Part shown: in pieces, positions 12,591-22,319 of the stretch
Layout of the letters: each line of letters opens with the position of its first letter
How positions within the stretch are numbered: the stretch's first letter is position 1
NCBI GenBank assembly: GCA_963556195.1
Contig: OY744525.1
Location: forward strand, 46,143,148 to 46,207,147
Direction: 5' to 3'
Source of the DNA: Sepiola atlantica
Taxonomy: Eukaryota; Mollusca; Cephalopoda; Sepiida; Sepiolidae
DNA: 64,000 nucleotides
Made by a program: the position numbers and the translations under genes
The notes under the pieces: generated by a model
The model's input: only the letters and a program-made list of their open reading frames with translations
What the model was told of the DNA's origin: nothing
Databases searched by the model: none

Positions 12591-12625
<35 letters not shown>

Positions 12626-12639
12626 CGTCACACAAAAGT

Positions 12640-12975
12640 TAGCGAGTAAAAACCTACTAGACGTATCCATTTCAAGTATTTAAGGAAATTGAGAAAGAAA
12701 ATAGCAAGTCAGACAGCCCGCGTCTCAATCTATTTCCATAAGAACACTTTTTCTTTCTATTTTATTTCTATACCGATTTATACGTTTTTTCTTTTCTTTT
12801 TTGTCATTTTAAACTTTCCAGTTTGAGACCTAATCTTTCTTTCTTATTTTTTTTTTAAAACTTCACCAATGCAGGCGTTATTTTATATGAATATGAATAT
12901 TAGTGTGAACACTGGTGAAGGATAATTTTCTTTTTCTGTCATTTTTGACGGGGGGGGGAGTACGCTCGTATATGT
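12640..12975. repeat. Dispersed repeat family (partners near 34935-35260 and 57685-58045)
   Basis: All three copies share, in the same order, a 'CCATTTCAAG' block, 'AGCAAGTCAGACA', 'AACTTTCCAGTTTGAGA' (two copies) and a final 'GTGAACACTGG' or 'GTACACTGG' block, and all are flanked by (TA)n. No coding capacity was recognised. Confidence 0.65.
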
Positions 12976-12999
12976 ATAATCAGTCGGGCTACTTGAGAT

Positions 13000-13588
13000 G
13001 ATCTCAAGTCACTTAATTGTCAAACCCATATGTTTCTGTATTTCAAACCCTCAAGAAATACTTGCATCGTTTTATAAACGTTTTGACAAAAAAAGAAGAG
13101 TATCTCGCCATTGAATTGGCAAAGGCGGTGCAAAGTTCCTGTTCACTTATTCCCAAAAAAGCATTTGTTCAGAAACTAATGTCGCCACAAGAGACCACAG
13201 AGAAACACATAAAAACGAGCTTAAATAGCTAACAAAAACACAAAACATATTTTGTCTACGAGGAAAAACTGTCAATTATTACATACATTAAACAACATCA
13301 TTTTATTTTTAAGTAAAAATAAAAATGGAATATTTTTTAAAAATCCAAACAGCTAAAATAAATTCATATAAAAACATTTCCAAGATGAAAACTTTAACAA
13401 CAGAAAAAAAGGGGGTAAAAAAAGAAAACATTGACAAAAAAAAAAATAACTCTACAGCTTCGACAAGACAAAAAAAAAACAGGCTAAAAGAAGAAAACCA
13501 TACCGATGAAAACAAAAGCATTTCGAGAGCACATACCTTTGCTAAAGCTCAATAATATCCCTACACCTAATCAGCTGACTCCTCCTCC

Positions 13589-13626
<38 letters not shown>

Positions 13627-13985
13627 GGTTTAACGTCCGTTTTAAATGCTGGCATGCATTGAACGGCTTTAAGAAATTGACTCCCAAACAAACCTATCTC
13701 TGGACAGGTCTTTATTTATCCCTCCTTCTCCCATCATCATGTAAAGACAGGATGTATAGAAAAAGACAAAAGGAAAAAAACAGTTAAACACAGGAATAAA
13801 TAATAAAAAACGAGAACTTTACCGGTTTCGTTGAGATCAACGAACGTTTTCTGAAGACGTTCATTGATCCGAACGTAAGTGCGTTCGTTTTTTATTAGTA
13901 TTAGGAAACGAACCAGACAGCTACGCCCACACATAACACTACACCAATTTGTGTCATGACCCAAAAAACATTAAATTAATATATT
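13000..13985. other. No gene recognised
   Basis: AT-rich. Short open frames (for example 13017-13232) have no recognised family. A CAT/ATC microsatellite sits at 13586-13626. Confidence 0.4.
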
Positions 13986-13989
13986 TCTG

Positions 13990-14190
13990 AATAAATTAAA
14001 TTGAATTTACCATTTTCAAAAACTCTGTTCACACTTCATTTGAAGCTTGGGGAACGAAAAGGTTTTCCAAAAATAATCTTATTATCTTAACGATAATGAA
14101 AAAGAAATTGGGATTTACCTTGCTTCTGAAATCGTTCAAACCACTCAGAACAAATAGTAAGTTACACATATTTATTTTTATTTTTTATTT
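13990..14190. repeat. Dispersed repeat, copy 2 (partner at 9985-10250)
   Basis: Order of conserved blocks as in the 9985 copy. Ends at the 14199-14261 TA tract. Confidence 0.6.
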
Positions 14191-14195
14191 TCCAC

Positions 14196-14261
<66 letters not shown>

Positions 14262-14267
<6 letters not shown>

Positions 14268-14545
14268 ATTATATTTTTAAAATATTATTCCTACATACGA
14301 CGTCGTTTCGAGCTTACGGCTTTCATCAGCGCAGGGAAATAACAATCTCAGACGGTCACAGGGAGCGAACCCGGTTACAAGAGACCCCTTGAATCTGTAA
14401 GGATTCATTTAGTCTTTGAGGTCACGAGAGATTGTCACCTGATTACAGAGAAATTAAGTGATATTTACACTGAAAGCGGCGAGTATAAATATCTAGACAT
14501 ACGATAGAACTCAACAACAGACTCGGAGTATTTCACTGGGGCTTT
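14262..14545 (-). mobile_element. tRNA-like/hammerhead element, family C, monomer
   Basis: Read on the minus strand: a B-box GGGTTCGCTCC (14362-14372 in plus coordinates), then a hammerhead (14290-14335), then a short AT stretch and the (TA)n tract at 14199-14261. The far side (14430-14545) is similar to 63230-63350 of the family C dimer, so the two elements are the same family. It lacks the second ribozyme. Confidence 0.75.
14290..14335 (-). ncRNA. Type I hammerhead ribozyme (family C)
   Basis: Minus strand: stem I CCTGCG pairs with TGTAGG (with G-U pairs); core CTGATGA; stem II AGC/GCT with a 5-nt loop; GAAA; stem III ACG/CGT closing a 4-nt loop; cleavage nucleotide A, then TGTAGG. The A-C apposition at the first position of stem II may weaken it. 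Predicted self-cleavage is inference from this fold. Confidence 0.65.
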
Positions 14546-14570
14546 TTATATATATATATATATATATATA

Positions 14571-14957
14571 TGGGAAATGAAAAAGGAAAAACCAAAAAAT
14601 ATGTTTTTTTTTATATATTCATCAACGTTTCGTCTTTATTTGTAAGACTTCTTCAGGATGATAATATTGAGAAAAATGTCATGCAAGTACGTGAAAATAT
14701 TGGGTTGACATGATGGGTTGATGGGAAGACGTAGTAGCCACTGCTGAGAGCAGTATGACCGAGGTCCGGGCTTAGTGAAGTTAGTAGCATGGAATGAAAT
14801 AAATGTGGATGTTCTGAGTGAAAAAGTGGAGGGGTGGGGGTGAGCGGGAATAATGTGGATGGTTGTTAGTGAAGAAGTGGAGCTTACAAACAAAGACGCA
14901 ACGTTGATGAATATATAAAAAAAACATCCTTTTTGGTTTTTCCTTTTTCATTTCCCA
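14571..14957. mobile_element. Fold-back element with about 80-bp inverted arms
   Basis: Left arm 14571-14650, beginning GGGAAATGAAAAAGGAAAAA, is reverse-complemented at 14877-14957. On the minus strand it contains CTGAAGA, a perfect GTCTT/AAGAC stem and GAAACGTT (about 14628-14655), a hammerhead-like core without stem III. The interior has no recognised coding sequence. Confidence 0.75.
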
Positions 14958-15015
14958 TTACGTCGGATTACTTTCATCCTTCCTTTCTCATAAATATATA
15001 TATATATGTATATAA

Positions 15016-15235
15016 AGTGGTGTACTAAAAGCGAACTTTTAGGAAAGGTAAAACCTATTGTGAAGAGTATACAGCTCAATATCCAGGATAGAGCAGGTAG
15101 ATATGAAGAAGAATGGAAAGGAATTAGAGAAGCAAAAGCCAAATCAAAATTCAATTCAATTGCTCAGAGCAAGGTATATTCCGCAAAAAGGCAATTTATT
15201 CAAGTTAAATTTTCCTTAAGCCAGGCTTTTCAAAG
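15016..15235 (-). repeat. PLE pseudo-LTR copy (3' side)
   Basis: About 170 bp here (15016-15190) are almost identical to 19939-20105, the 5' end of the intact PLE, in direct orientation. The first 47 codons of the PLE frame are therefore also open here (15154 downward). Direct terminal copies of this kind are the pseudo-LTRs known in Penelope-like elements. Confidence 0.85.
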
Positions 15236-17192
15236 ATCAAAATCTTATCATCAGAGGAAGTCGCTGGGATAGATAAGTTGGCAAAGGCCAAGATTTAAAA
15301 TTTGAAAAAATAAAATAAAAGTTGTAGGGAAAGAAACACAGAGCAAAACTCTGCCCGAATGCAAGCAAATGTCCGATTGCTAAATAGTCCGGTGTCGAAA
15401 AGTCCAGCGGAGAGAATGAGATGTAGATAGGTAGGTCGTTAAAAGGCACGAGAGGTTGTGAGAGAGGATTCAAAGTTAAATTCCAAGAAGCCACAACTTC
15501 AGGTGCGGCAGAAAATAGAAAATCCAAAGGGTAAAAAGTCCAATAAGAGGTACGCTCGTGGATGCAGGCAGGCTCAGTAAAGAGTGAGGTGGAAAATATT
15601 CGCCATTAAAAATACTTCCTGGGCTGAGATATCAAGGAAAGTGTTTTAAAATGGGAAAAAAGGCAGCGAAAATATTTTAAAGCTAGCCCGTTGAGAAAGC
15701 CGACTTGAAATGAAGAAAGGCAGAAACTCATATGCGACCAGTAGGCAGGGAGGGAACGAGTAAGGGGTGTGGAGGAGGAGAGAGGAACGGGTGCGAAGGA
15801 GGAGAAAGGGAACCGGTGCGGTGAATGAGTGCGGTTAAAACTAAGAGTGTGATTGTGGGGGGTGAGTCGCATAAAGTTGAAATTGGATGTTAGCGCGAAT
15901 TAGGGTTCAACTAGAAAAGGGAAAGAATGGAGTGGGGGTAAGTCAACGAGTGCTGGGAGGGAGAGTTAAAATACCAGAATGTGTCTATGAACAGAGTTCG
16001 GGATTAAGTTGTTTAATCAGATGACCTTACTTATAAACAATGAGGCAAAATATATTTGAAGGGTAGAGCTAGAAAAATAAATAGTAAGAATAAAAATTAA
16101 AAATTGAAAAATTAAAAAAGTAAAAATAAAAATAGAATTAAAAATAGAAATAAGAAAATAAAAAATGAAAAAGAGATAATAAAATTAGTCTTAGGCTCGC
16201 AAGGAAAGTTATGGATTGACCGATAAAAAAAAATAATAAAATGAGGGAAAAGTCGATAAAATTGGAGCTCGAGAGTGAGTATTAGAATAAGGAAAAAGTA
16301 AATTAGACCTCGAAAGGATATCCGGAATGGGAATCCCCAAGGTGGTTAAAGATATGGGTTGAAATAAAATATGCTGTTACGGGACGCTAGTGCTTTATGG
16401 ATGTGGGAAAATTAAACTTTGAAACAAAAAATTTTTCAAAAAAAGGTATATGGAGGTTGATTAAGAAAATTATTAAATAGGTTAATGATGGCAGAAAGAA
16501 GTAAGAGACATACAAGGTTAAAGTAGTGACAATAGATTAAACCAGAGTGAGAATGGAGATCGCAGTTAAAAGTAAATATTATGGGAGTTAAAAGATGTAG
16601 AGTGAAGGCGGGTTGGGGGTTGAGCATGGTCTGAGAGAAGTGAGCGAAGGGCGAGGTAAACTAGGGGGGAATAATCGAGGCTATTAAAAGAGTGAGAAGA
16701 ATTATTTAGAAGTAAAAACAGGAGGGGAAAAATAATTAGAGTGCACAGAGAAAACAGTAAGGAGTTCGATATCGAAGTGTGCAAAGGGGATTAAGAGTAG
16801 ATAAGGCGAATCAACAAGTGAAAAAAGGGCTAGGGTATAATAAGAAAATGGTGGGTTAGTTATCAGGTTGAGAGGGAAGGATAGGAGTTTGGAAGTGTTG
16901 ATGGGAAGCGGACGAGTGTATTAAAAGAAGTTAAAGGGGAAAGAAATGGAAGTCATATAAAAGTTATACGGTTAAGGAGGTTAAGTAGAATGATTTAGGG
17001 GGTAGTGGGAGAAAGGTATTAAAGCTAAGGGAATTGTGAAGCTAACAGAATTTATGGGTAATTTTTTAAGTTAAGAGAAGGCTAAAGGGATGAGGGAGAT
17101 ATATGCAGAGATTATAGAACAACAGGAATTAGAACTATCGGAAAGGAAATTCGAGATGTAGGGAGGGAAGATCCGAGATGATGGGAGGGTAT
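15236..17192 (-). other. PLE 3' untranslated region, strongly strand-asymmetric
   Basis: Two kilobases between the stop of the PLE protein and the 3' pseudo-LTR. The plus strand is purine-rich almost throughout, so the element's sense strand is pyrimidine-rich. Short minus-strand frames (15237-15527, 15606-15872, 16436-16627, 16566-16784) match nothing I recognise and look like products of this bias. Confidence 0.5.
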
Positions 17193-20078
17193 TTAATCAA
17201 ATGGGGGAGGGGTGTCTGGGGGATTACTATGGTTGCTATACTTGAATTTACGTTTATGCCTGTAACTGGAGATAAGTTCATTCTTAGAATGAATAATATT
17301 TTTAGATTTAGTAGCAGTAGCTATCATAAAGGTTTCCAAAGTACAAAGTTGGCAATGGGATGCACCCGGGGTATATGATTTGGACTTTTTAAGTATTGAC
17401 CAGTGAAGTGAATAGGGAGTATTTTTAAGATTGAGGTTTCTAATTAGATTGGAAAGTGAAGTGCCTGTGCTATTATCGTTGCTATTTTTAAAGGAATAGA
17501 TATGGTTAGAGATCCGGGTCTTAATGGAGAAAGAGGACGCCCCAATATATGTGTGTATCTTGGAGGGTGGTGCTATAGTTGCATTGAGATTGCTAGTGGT
17601 ATTAGATGAGATTTGGGTTTGGAGATTCAAGTTATGTGAGGGAGGTTGTTTGAAGAAGTAGGGCGGAGCGAATATGGGGGAAATGTGAGTTAGCCCATGG
17701 GCACTATCTATTATTGGGGGTGCTTGGTTAGAGGTATGGCTGTATAAGTGGGAGTCTTGAGGAGAAGCGGATTGGGGGTGTGGGGAGATGCGGAATTCGG
17801 GTGAAGTATGGGAACTGTGATTGCTCACAACATTGGTGGAGCGGGGGAATTGTTTCACAGTACAAGCGTATATTACGTCCTTCTGTACACAATTGTTGTT
17901 TAAGGGACAATCTCTAGGTTTATGGCAGTTACAAGTGGTGAGGGATGCGGTGGGTGGTTGTTGTTGGATATGTTTGATTTTCCTATTGTTAGAGGTTATG
18001 ATAGTTTGTTCAATATTGGGCATAGTAGAGTAAGATATTTTAATAGAATTTTTGTTAAGAATAGTGCTATATCTGTGGGGGTGCTTAAAAGATTTGTCTA
18101 AAATTTGGAAAAATTCCTTAGGTATATTGGTTTTAACATTACTGCTGAAAGGCGGATTGAACCAAATGTTATTCTTTCTTCTAAGTTTTTTTCTTTGTCT
18201 GTGCGTCTGTGGGTCTGCCCGATTATCAATATTGTTTGTTCCTATGGGCTTATTAGCGTGTGTTTTGATTGTCTTAAGTGCAGATGTGTTAAACTTTTTA
18301 CTTCTGTGTGTGGTCATGTTGTGCGTAATAATGCCTGAAGGTTTGTTAACTTGAGTAAGGGGATTGCAGTTATATTTAATTTTGTGATTGTAGCCTGAGT
18401 TTAGCAAAGCATTATTGTAGAAGCTAGAATTTTGATCGAAGATAGATTTATTCGCAGATAGCTTAGAGATTCTGTTAGATACTGAGGGGACTATTGAGTT
18501 TATGATGGATTTAGGGTGGTTAGATAGGCTATGTACGTAGAAAAGGGTTAAGTTAGGTTTATGGTATGGGCTGAAGGTTCCCGAGTTAAGATCTAATGTA
18601 AGGTCAAGAAAGTTGGATATTCTTTTCTTAGGTTCCACTGTAATGGTCAAACCAAAGTTTTTGAAGAAGTTATGCAAGTTTTTGATAGTGTTATTATATT
18701 GTCTCGATCTCTCCCCAGAAACAAACAAGGCATCGTCCCTATACAACCCACCCTGTAAATGTCCAAAATTAAACCCCAATTCTCTCATCAAGTACAGACC
18801 TACCAGGTCAGTGACTTGGGCAGAGTCTGACGACCCCATAGTAATATCAAAGTTATAGGGGGTGTCCTTCCTGGTCCAAAGCTTATTATCAAATTCTCGT
18901 AGGGATCTTCTGGCTAATATTATTAGTTTAATCTCTATGTCTGTAATGTCAGAATTATTTTTAGCGAAGATTAATGCTTTGTTAAGTAAGATAGGGGAAA
19001 TGGACTGGTAGTAATTATTAATATCGAATGTTATGAAGTTCAAGTTAGGTTTAGACTTATCAATGAGGTTAAGGAACCAAGTAGTAACCTCATCTGAGGA
19101 TTGCCAAAGAGTGTAACGAATTTTTTCTTTTGAGGTGGGGATAATTCTATCCAAGATCTTCTTACTTATGATGCCTAGGTCAGATTTAGAAGGGCATATT
19201 AGTCTGATGGTAAGGTTTCCCTGGAAATTATTTTTATGGTCCTTCAAGGTAAATCTAGGTATTGCAGGGGTTAAGATTTCTGTGTAGTTAAGGACATTCA
19301 AAGATGTTAGTATGGATTTTGCCTCATTGTTTATACTAGCCAAGGTATCGTAGGATGTGCTTTTGTAAGATTTATTTAATTCTTTGTAGATTAAGGATTT
19401 GTATTGACTATATTTTAGTTTGTAAAAATTCTTAGTTTTATCCGCTGGGACAATTATATCTGGGTGTTTCCTAATATTGTTAGTGAATTCGTTGATTTTT
19501 TTGATGATGGGATTGAGGTGTTTATTGTGCCTTTTGAATTTAATGCGACTAATGAGGTCAAATAGGTCATTTTCGAAATTATTGAGGTGTTCATTTTGTT
19601 TGGGGAAAAAGGAGGTTTTGAGACCGTACTTGGAAGCAGCTGATTTTTCCAATTTCTTCAGTTCCCTAGAAGAGTTCATAGGTAGTGTAGATCCAAAATG
19701 GGTAGGAAGTGAGGAATTGCTGGTGTCAGTTTGGTGGGAGGAGGTTTTGTGGTTCATATCATGGTGAAATGCTTTCCATCTAACGTTAGTGATGAACTTC
19801 TTCACAGATTGGATAAGCTTGCTAATATAGGTTTCATTTGAGGGAATGGGTATATTTTTTGCCGAAAGCGGGAGGAATTCCTTGTTGAACATATCACAAA
19901 TAGGAGGAAAAAGCTCAACTAAGTAGAAGCTTAAAATAAAGTGGTGTACTAAAAGCGAACTTTTAGGAAAGGTAAAACCTATTGTGAAGAGTATACAGCT
20001 CAATATCCAGGATAGAGCAGGTAGATATGAGGAAGAATGGAAAGGAATTAGAGAAGCAAAAGCCAAATCAAAATTCAA
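17193..20078 (-). CDS. Penelope-like retroelement protein (RT + GIY-YIG), intact frame
   Basis: A 961-residue protein that would copy the element's RNA into DNA and nick the target. Seen: N-terminal 'IPIPSNETYISKLIQ' (about 76-90) and 'PADKTKNFYK' (211-220); RT blocks 'FTLKDHK' (276-282), 'RLICPSKSDLG' (292-302), 'FDINNYY' with catalytic D352, 'MGSSDSAQVTDLVG' (414-427) and 'YRDD' with D448/D449; 'NFLDLTLDL' (489-497) and 'NHPKSIINSIVPS' (520-532). A zinc-finger-like CNC..C..C cluster lies at 716-730. The GIY-YIG nuclease has 'VIY' at 735-737 and 'YIG' at 844-846, followed by R855, H859 and E915. All three RT aspartates are present. Odd: about 100 residues, rich in Ser, His and Pro, separate the two halves of the GIY-YIG motif, usually about ten residues apart. 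The first 47 residues lie in the pseudo-LTR, so the true start may be Met63. The RT resembles cnidarian/mollusc PLEs (Hydra/Neptune-like), a clade call from memory of motifs. Confidence 0.9.
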   Translation of the reverse strand: MNFDLAFASLIPFHSSSYLPALSWILSCILFTIGFTFPKSSLLVHHFILSFYLVELFPPICDMFNKEFLPLSAKNIPIPSNETYISKLIQSVKKFITNVRWKAFHHDMNHKTSSHQTDTSNSSLPTHFGSTLPMNSSRELKKLEKSAASKYGLKTSFFPKQNEHLNNFENDLFDLISRIKFKRHNKHLNPIIKKINEFTNNIRKHPDIIVPADKTKNFYKLKYSQYKSLIYKELNKSYKSTSYDTLASINNEAKSILTSLNVLNYTEILTPAIPRFTLKDHKNNFQGNLTIRLICPSKSDLGIISKKILDRIIPTSKEKIRYTLWQSSDEVTTWFLNLIDKSKPNLNFITFDINNYYQSISPILLNKALIFAKNNSDITDIEIKLIILARRSLREFDNKLWTRKDTPYNFDITMGSSDSAQVTDLVGLYLMRELGFNFGHLQGGLYRDDALFVSGERSRQYNNTIKNLHNFFKNFGLTITVEPKKRISNFLDLTLDLNSGTFSPYHKPNLTLFYVHSLSNHPKSIINSIVPSVSNRISKLSANKSIFDQNSSFYNNALLNSGYNHKIKYNCNPLTQVNKPSGIITHNMTTHRSKKFNTSALKTIKTHANKPIGTNNIDNRADPQTHRQRKKLRRKNNIWFNPPFSSNVKTNIPKEFFQILDKSFKHPHRYSTILNKNSIKISYSTMPNIEQTIITSNNRKIKHIQQQPPTASLTTCNCHKPRDCPLNNNCVQKDVIYACTVKQFPRSTNVVSNHSSHTSPEFRISPHPQSASPQDSHLYSHTSNQAPPIIDSAHGLTHISPIFAPPYFFKQPPSHNLNLQTQISSNTTSNLNATIAPPSKIHTYIGASSFSIKTRISNHIYSFKNSNDNSTGTSLSNLIRNLNLKNTPYSLHWSILKKSKSYTPGASHCQLCTLETFMIATATKSKNIIHSKNELISSYRHKRKFKYSNHSNPPDTPPPFD

Positions 20079-20105
20079 TTCAATTGCTCAGAGCAAGGTA
20101 TATTC
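19939..20105 (-). repeat. PLE pseudo-LTR copy (5' side)
   Basis: Near-identical to 15016-15190 in the same orientation. It overlaps the first codons of the PLE frame. Confidence 0.88.
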
Positions 20106-20109
20106 CACA

Positions 20110-20235
20110 AAAAGGAATATACCTTAAGGAAAATTTAACTTGAATAAATTGCCTTTTTGCGGAATATACCTTGCTCTGAGCAATTGAATTGAATTTTGAT
20201 TTGGCTTTTGCTTCTCTAATTCCTTTCCATTCTTC

Positions 20236-20240
<5 letters not shown>
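20110..20240 (+). repeat. Inverted partial PLE pseudo-LTR
   Basis: Reverse complement of about 15100-15220. It meets the 5' pseudo-LTR head-to-head and ends in the 20239-20285 TA tract. It is closer to the 15-kb copy than to the adjacent one (GAAGAAGAATGG and CCGCAAAAAGGC shared). Such inverted extra copies at the 5' end are known for PLE insertions. Confidence 0.85.
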
Positions 20241-20290
<50 letters not shown>

Positions 20291-20339
20291 TGCTCTTTAT
20301 TATAAAGTGGCATAACCATGAACACTCATGCATAGCAGG

Positions 20340-21350
20340 ACATAGGCAATCACAGGCGGTGTGACATGAACATTCTTATAAACTGTTGTATTTAGAATTT
20401 CCTTCATAATCAATAATATACCTGAAGAAGGCCGCAGAGTATATCACCCGAAATATAATATAAATATAAATATCAACACTGATGAGAACAATAGTCCAAA
20501 GCGAAACAATGTAAATAGTGATAAATCTTAATCTCCTCCAAATTCAGACAAACATTTTGCAGTGCAAAATCATGTTTACTTTAGAAAAAAGTTGTTTGAA
20601 AGTTTGAATTTTGAAATATATATATATTTAAGTAAAAACGTGTTGAGTTCTTTAAGTATGGAAGACAATATACGATAAATCTTACTACAGAATATAGCCA
20701 CTTTTAAAAAAAATAATGATTAAGTAATGCATTGGATTGAATAGATAATTGTGGCCGGTTGGTTGCACCATAAATTGCTAGAAGCTTTCATTGTTCATTC
20801 ATGTAAATGAGGTAGCAGGGTCAGTTGGCAGGTGAAGGTCAAGGAAAACATTGGAGAAAGTGATAACAGTGGATTAGAGAGAAAAAGAGCTAAATAAAGA
20901 CCTGGTCAGAGATAGGTTAGTTTGGAAGTCAATTTCTGAAAGCAGTGTCAGCATGTAAAACGAACGTTAAATTGAATATGATGATGACTCCCTTTTTCCA
21001 ATTGGCCACGAGGAAGAGCATCCCACATGGTAACATAACATTATTAGTGTCAGTTATTTGAGTAGCCTTAGGAAGATAGATGTGTCATAGTATCGATTTC
21101 ATATGGCTTCAAAATACCTGCTGAAATTGGATTACTTTCAAAATATTCTCCCGGGATGGAGTAGCTATCATTTTGCCATCCGAACAAACCTCCGAAAGAG
21201 GTCCAGTGAACATCTATAACTTTACATAGATTATCCAATATACAGAGATTCAGTATCTTACAAGTTTTTTTTTTTTAAATACTTTTACAAAATCTATATC
21301 TTCTATTGTGAGCTTGCAATGTTGAAATGTCCTAAAAAAAAAACAGTTCA
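20340..21350. other. Non-coding stretch with one hammerhead-like core
   Basis: No gene recognised. CTGAAGAAGGCC (from 20422) and CCCGAAATA (about 20447) resemble the family B module, but the pairing is poor. Confidence 0.35.
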
Positions 21351-21354
21351 TACT

Positions 21355-21640
21355 AGCTTTTCCTACCCGGCGTTGCCCGGGAATCTTTTTATTTTCATTA
21401 CCAATTTATATGACTGAAACAGGATTTCTATGTCTGTATGAATAAATGTAAAAAAGATTGTGAGTCCACTTTAAAAAAAGTCGACCATCTATTTTTTTCC
21501 CCTTTTTTCCGTAATTAAAAAATAAGAATAAATGTAAAGAAAAGATTTTGCACCCTCTTTCAAAAAGTCGACCATTTATTCATTTTTTTTTCCCCCTAAT
21601 TTATGAAAGAATAAATGTAAAAAAGAGTTTTGGACAGAAA
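21355..21640. repeat. 'ACTAGC...GGCGTTGCCCGGG' dispersed repeat
   Basis: Begins ACTAGCTTTTCCTACCCGGC, a type of start shared by fragments near 36480-36548 (minus), 43333-43720 and 48608-48840. Possibly the 5' region of an RTE-like LINE. It also carries an internal duplication around 'AAAAAGTCGACCAT'. Confidence 0.5.
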
Positions 21641-21827
21641 TCGAACTCGGAATTGCATCTTAGCAGGCCAGCATTTTATCAATTTAGTCATACTCCTGTT
21701 TGGTGCGGAATAAACTTGGGTAATTTTAGTCGAAAATATCAAATTTATGAGTATCCCATTCAGGCGAGATTTTTGATGACGTTAGTTTTTGCAGCGCTTG
21801 GTATTTCCATTTTTTTTAAATGGAAAT

Positions 21828-22165
21828 CGCTTCAGACAAGGCATGAAGCCACTTGTTGTAAGGAGCTAACAGGAACGAAAGATGATGATTTCAAAGACAA
21901 TATATGCCTATTGACCTTAGTCTTGAAAAGACCAAGGCTATAGGTAGGAGGAAAACAGTCAGCAGGAATGGAGTTCCACAAGTCTGCAGTTCTTGGAAAG
22001 AAGCTACTGGAATAGGAAGCTGTATTACAATGAGGTATCAATACACCGAATTGATGGAGACCACTAGATCAACGAGTCAAACGAGCTGGAACAAAAGAAG
22101 CAGGGGATAGATCAGACAATTCTAAAGAACATATGTCATAATAGTATTTATAGAATGGTAACCCA
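21828..22165 (-). pseudogene. LINE C-terminal RT remnant
   Basis: From about 22165 down: 'FYKYYYDICSLELSDL..FVPARLTR', then after a frameshift 'YSSSFFPRTADLWNSIPADCFPPTYSLGLFKTKVNRHI'. This is the conserved tail of a Jockey/CR1-type non-LTR retrotransposon reverse transcriptase. The 3' end GGCATGAAGCCACTTG (plus-strand view) recurs in the 53.6-kb tandem repeat. No 5' part is present. Confidence 0.8.
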
Positions 22166-22319
22166 GGCTCAAGGTTGCTTAACTCTGGTGATCTAATGAG
22201 AACCGGTGTGTGAACATGATTATGCTGTATCCAATTTAGCAATTGTGCCAATGTTATTAGTATACAAATTATAAAGCATGCTATGGATACCTTGTTGTGT
22301 AAGTAGGTCAAATAAACTT

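Larger units (their letters stand above)
11000..12592 (-). pseudogene. Penelope-like retroelement, broken 3' half (RT C-terminus and GIY-YIG)
   Basis: Read on the minus strand with frameshifts, from about 12590 downward: 'NSVLKFTIELNVNNKIPFLD' (the PLE RT block just after the catalytic YxDD), then 'SECPYRYK' with 'IVKNLLNRAKLI', then 'LIIYYRKFKTQNLVV', then a GIY-YIG block 'NSYIGFTTTTLS..LTMHL', then 'NTKIIHSETNLKKLKILEAI'. These in order are the hallmark of Penelope/Poseidon-type PLEs, whose protein joins a telomerase-like RT to a C-terminal endonuclease for target-primed insertion. The catalytic RT half is missing (5' truncation at a TA tract), there are several stops, and a 79-bp tandem duplication at 11494-11655 disrupts it. 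A hammerhead-like module lies near the 3' end (11164-11192) and the element ends at (TA)n. Confidence 0.85.

Noticed and set aside
15606..15872. Second PLE protein in the 3' region
   Set aside because: Ser/Pro/Leu-rich frame explained by the pyrimidine bias. No domain recognised.
18052..18354. 100-codon hydrophobic frame on the plus strand, like a small membrane protein
   Set aside because: It is the antisense of the PLE coding sequence.
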